Source of the DNA: Alkalihalobacillus alcalophilus ATCC 27647 = CGMCC 1.3604
GTDB taxonomy: Bacteria > Bacillota > Bacilli > Bacillales > Bacillaceae_D
Reading direction: 5' to 3'
Assembly (NCBI RefSeq): GCF_000292245.2
Contig: NZ_ALPT02000047.1
Span: 1 to 32,937 of the forward strand
DNA length: 32,937 bases
The notes beneath the pieces were generated by a model. The model was not told the origin of the DNA and made no database searches. It worked only from the letters and a program-made list of their open reading frames with translations. Below are positions 31,832 to 32,937 of the stretch, piece by piece; the stretch's first letter is position 1; every line of letters begins with the position of its first letter. A program made the translations under genes and the position numbers.

Positions 31832-32632
31832 GTGAAACGGAAAATCGCGATCCTTATGATCGTTTTTGTTAGTGCGACCTGTCACTTTGCGTTAAATACA
31901 TTAGCTGCTAGTGACCAGACGTATAATTGGAGCTATATTCCGACAAAGGATAATAAGCCGGTTTCAACTGAGCCTGAGTATCAGGAGTTATTAAATAAAA
32001 CCGGTGGAATTTTTATCGGCAATACTGAAAAAAAGGATCTCTACCTTACTTTTGATAATGGTTATGAGAATGGTTATACGGAGCAAGTACTTAATGTTTT
32101 AAAGGAAAAAGGAGTTCCTGCGACTTTTTTTGTGACCGGACATTATTTAGAAACAGCAGCTGATTTAGTCAATCGGATGGTCGACGAAGGTCATATTGTT
32201 GGGAATCATTCATGGCATCATCCAAGTTTGCCAGAAGTCGGTGATGGAAAACTGATTGAGGAGCTAGATAAAGTGAAAAAGAGGTTTACCGAATTAACGG
32301 GAGTAAATGAAATGAATTATTTGCGCCCCCCACGTGGAGAGTTTAGTGAGCGGTCTTTGGTTCTTTCCAATAAGCTTGGTTACACAAATGTTTTTTGGTC
32401 GCTTGCTTATAAAGATTGGGATGTGGACAATCAAAAAGGTGGAGATTATGCCTACAAGCAAATTATGAAAAGAATTCACCCTGGTTCCATCATGCTTATT
32501 CATTCTGTATCCTCTGACAATGCTGAAGCACTACCACGAGTCATTGATGAGGCACGCAAATTAGGATATGAATTTAAAAGTCTAGATGATTTAATGTTTG
32601 AAAGACAAATGGAACAATTGCCCTTCCCATAA
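31832..32632 (+). CDS. pdaA: PdaA-type polysaccharide (muramic acid) deacetylase
   Basis: PdaA removes the acetyl group from muramic acid during spore cortex synthesis, a step to muramic delta-lactam. The 266-aa protein has a signal peptide (KIAILMIVFVSATCHFALNT then LAA-SD). The NodB domain shows motif 1 TFDNGYENGYT (TFDNG instead of the common TFDDG, typical of PdaA), motif 2 NHSWHHPSLP (H126, H130), motif 3 LRPPRGEFSERSL, then FWSLAYKDWDVD and IMLIHSVSSDN. The start is GTG 31832, somewhat far (11 nt) from AAAGAGGGAG; nearer ATGs are out of frame. Forespore expression is expected from the family. It ends at a strong terminator. Confidence 0.93.
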   Translation: MKRKIAILMIVFVSATCHFALNTLAASDQTYNWSYIPTKDNKPVSTEPEYQELLNKTGGIFIGNTEKKDLYLTFDNGYENGYTEQVLNVLKEKGVPATFFVTGHYLETAADLVNRMVDEGHIVGNHSWHHPSLPEVGDGKLIEELDKVKKRFTELTGVNEMNYLRPPRGEFSERSLVLSNKLGYTNVFWSLAYKDWDVDNQKGGDYAYKQIMKRIHPGSIMLIHSVSSDNAEALPRVIDEARKLGYEFKSLDDLMFERQMEQLPFP

Positions 32633-32645
32633 GAAATTATCGAGG

Positions 32646-32682
32646 AAAAAACTCAAGCGACATTTGGTGCTTGAGTTTTTTT
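32646..32682 (+). terminator. Intrinsic terminator after pdaA
   Basis: AAAAACTCAAGC pairs perfectly with GCTTGAGTTTTT, with extra T residues. Confidence 0.92.
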
Positions 32683-32739
32683 ACTTTGAAAAGATGGTAG
32701 TGAAAGGGAAGTTAAAGTATTAAAAGTGCTCATTGTAGA

Positions 32740-32937
32740 CAAAAAGCCGAATGAAGCCGTAAGCCGATGAAAAAGAGCGGCAAAGGGAATCAAAGAAGGT
32801 CAATGAAACCCAAAGCCAGCAAATAAAAGCCGCAAAGGGAATCAAAGAAGGTCAATGAAACCCAAAGCCAGCAAATAAAAGCGGGAAAGGGAATCATAGA
32901 ACCGCAATGATGTCAAAAGCTATTGAATAAAAACCAG
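32740..32937. repeat. 52-bp tandem repeat array, locus 2 (runs off the window)
   Basis: AAAGGGAATCA recurs so that AATCA lies at 32788, 32840 and 32892, exactly 52 bp apart, with a decayed copy before them (from about 32740). Unit text is AAGGTCAATGAAACCCAAAG and CCAGCAAATAAAAGCCGCAA; the third copy returns to the ATAGAACCGCAATGATGTC type seen at the first locus. The array continues beyond the edge. Confidence 0.88.

Noticed and set aside
32740..32937. Repeat-containing protein coding region
   Set aside because: The 52-bp period is not divisible by three and no frame stays open.

Overview
The window looks like a chromosomal segment of an AT-rich, spore-forming Bacillaceae, probably an alkaliphile of the Alkalihalobacillus/Halalkalibacter type. 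The genes have strong aAGGAGg ribosome sites and several use TTG or GTG starts. The RNase HI closely resembles, from memory, the viroplasmin-fused enzyme of Bacillus halodurans. B. subtilis-type neighbourhoods are recognisable: ywrD, ywrC and ywrB/ywrA; yfkD and yfkAB; and pdaA. I found no rRNA, tRNA or CRISPR.

Layout. 1-640 is a tandem array of four palindrome-rich repeat units. 0.87-3.9 kb holds a small basic protein (minus), RNase HI, a YwdH-type aldehyde dehydrogenase and a membrane protein. 4.15-4.4 kb is a 52-bp tandem repeat, and the same family returns at the right edge (32.76 kb to the end). 4.5-6.2 kb is a YwrD-like gamma-glutamyltransferase. 6.4-11.2 kb is a MoxR/DUF58 operon with two tandem paralogous membrane proteins in place of the usual transglutaminase gene. 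11.2-13.1 kb is a YwrC-like Lrp regulator divergent from a two-gene split chromate transporter. 13.35-15.15 kb is an M3 oligopeptidase, followed by an FbpB-like small gene and a hypothetical gene. 16.27-17.15 kb is a non-coding block of nested inverted repeats. 17.4-18.5 kb carries small genes, among them a YtxH-like protein.

The most unusual part is 19.7-22.8 kb. The radical-SAM gene yfkAB (minus) is an intact ORF, but it changes character partway. Its first ~240 codons use only AGA/AGG for arginine (11 of 11). The rest uses CGN for 7 of 8. The adjacent, divergently transcribed large serine recombinase also uses AGA/AGG almost exclusively (about 35 of 38 by my count). The switch lies at a repeated MYPS motif (10-bp direct repeat GGGTACATAG, 63 bp apart). 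Behind the recombinase are two decayed fragments, one clearly from another serine resolvase. I read this as a serine-recombinase element that targets yfkAB and carries its own promoter plus a sequence-diverged replacement 5' end, so the host gene stays readable after integration.

Right of the element come an SE1561-family protein, a histidine phosphatase, a class I fumarase, a Gfo/Idh/MocA oxidoreductase, a tnpB-only IS200/IS605-type element with a likely omega-RNA, and a cell-wall-related group: PIG-L deacetylase, NamZ-type muramidase, double GNAT, small protein, PdaA cortex deacetylase. Most transcription units end in recognisable intrinsic terminators, noted individually.
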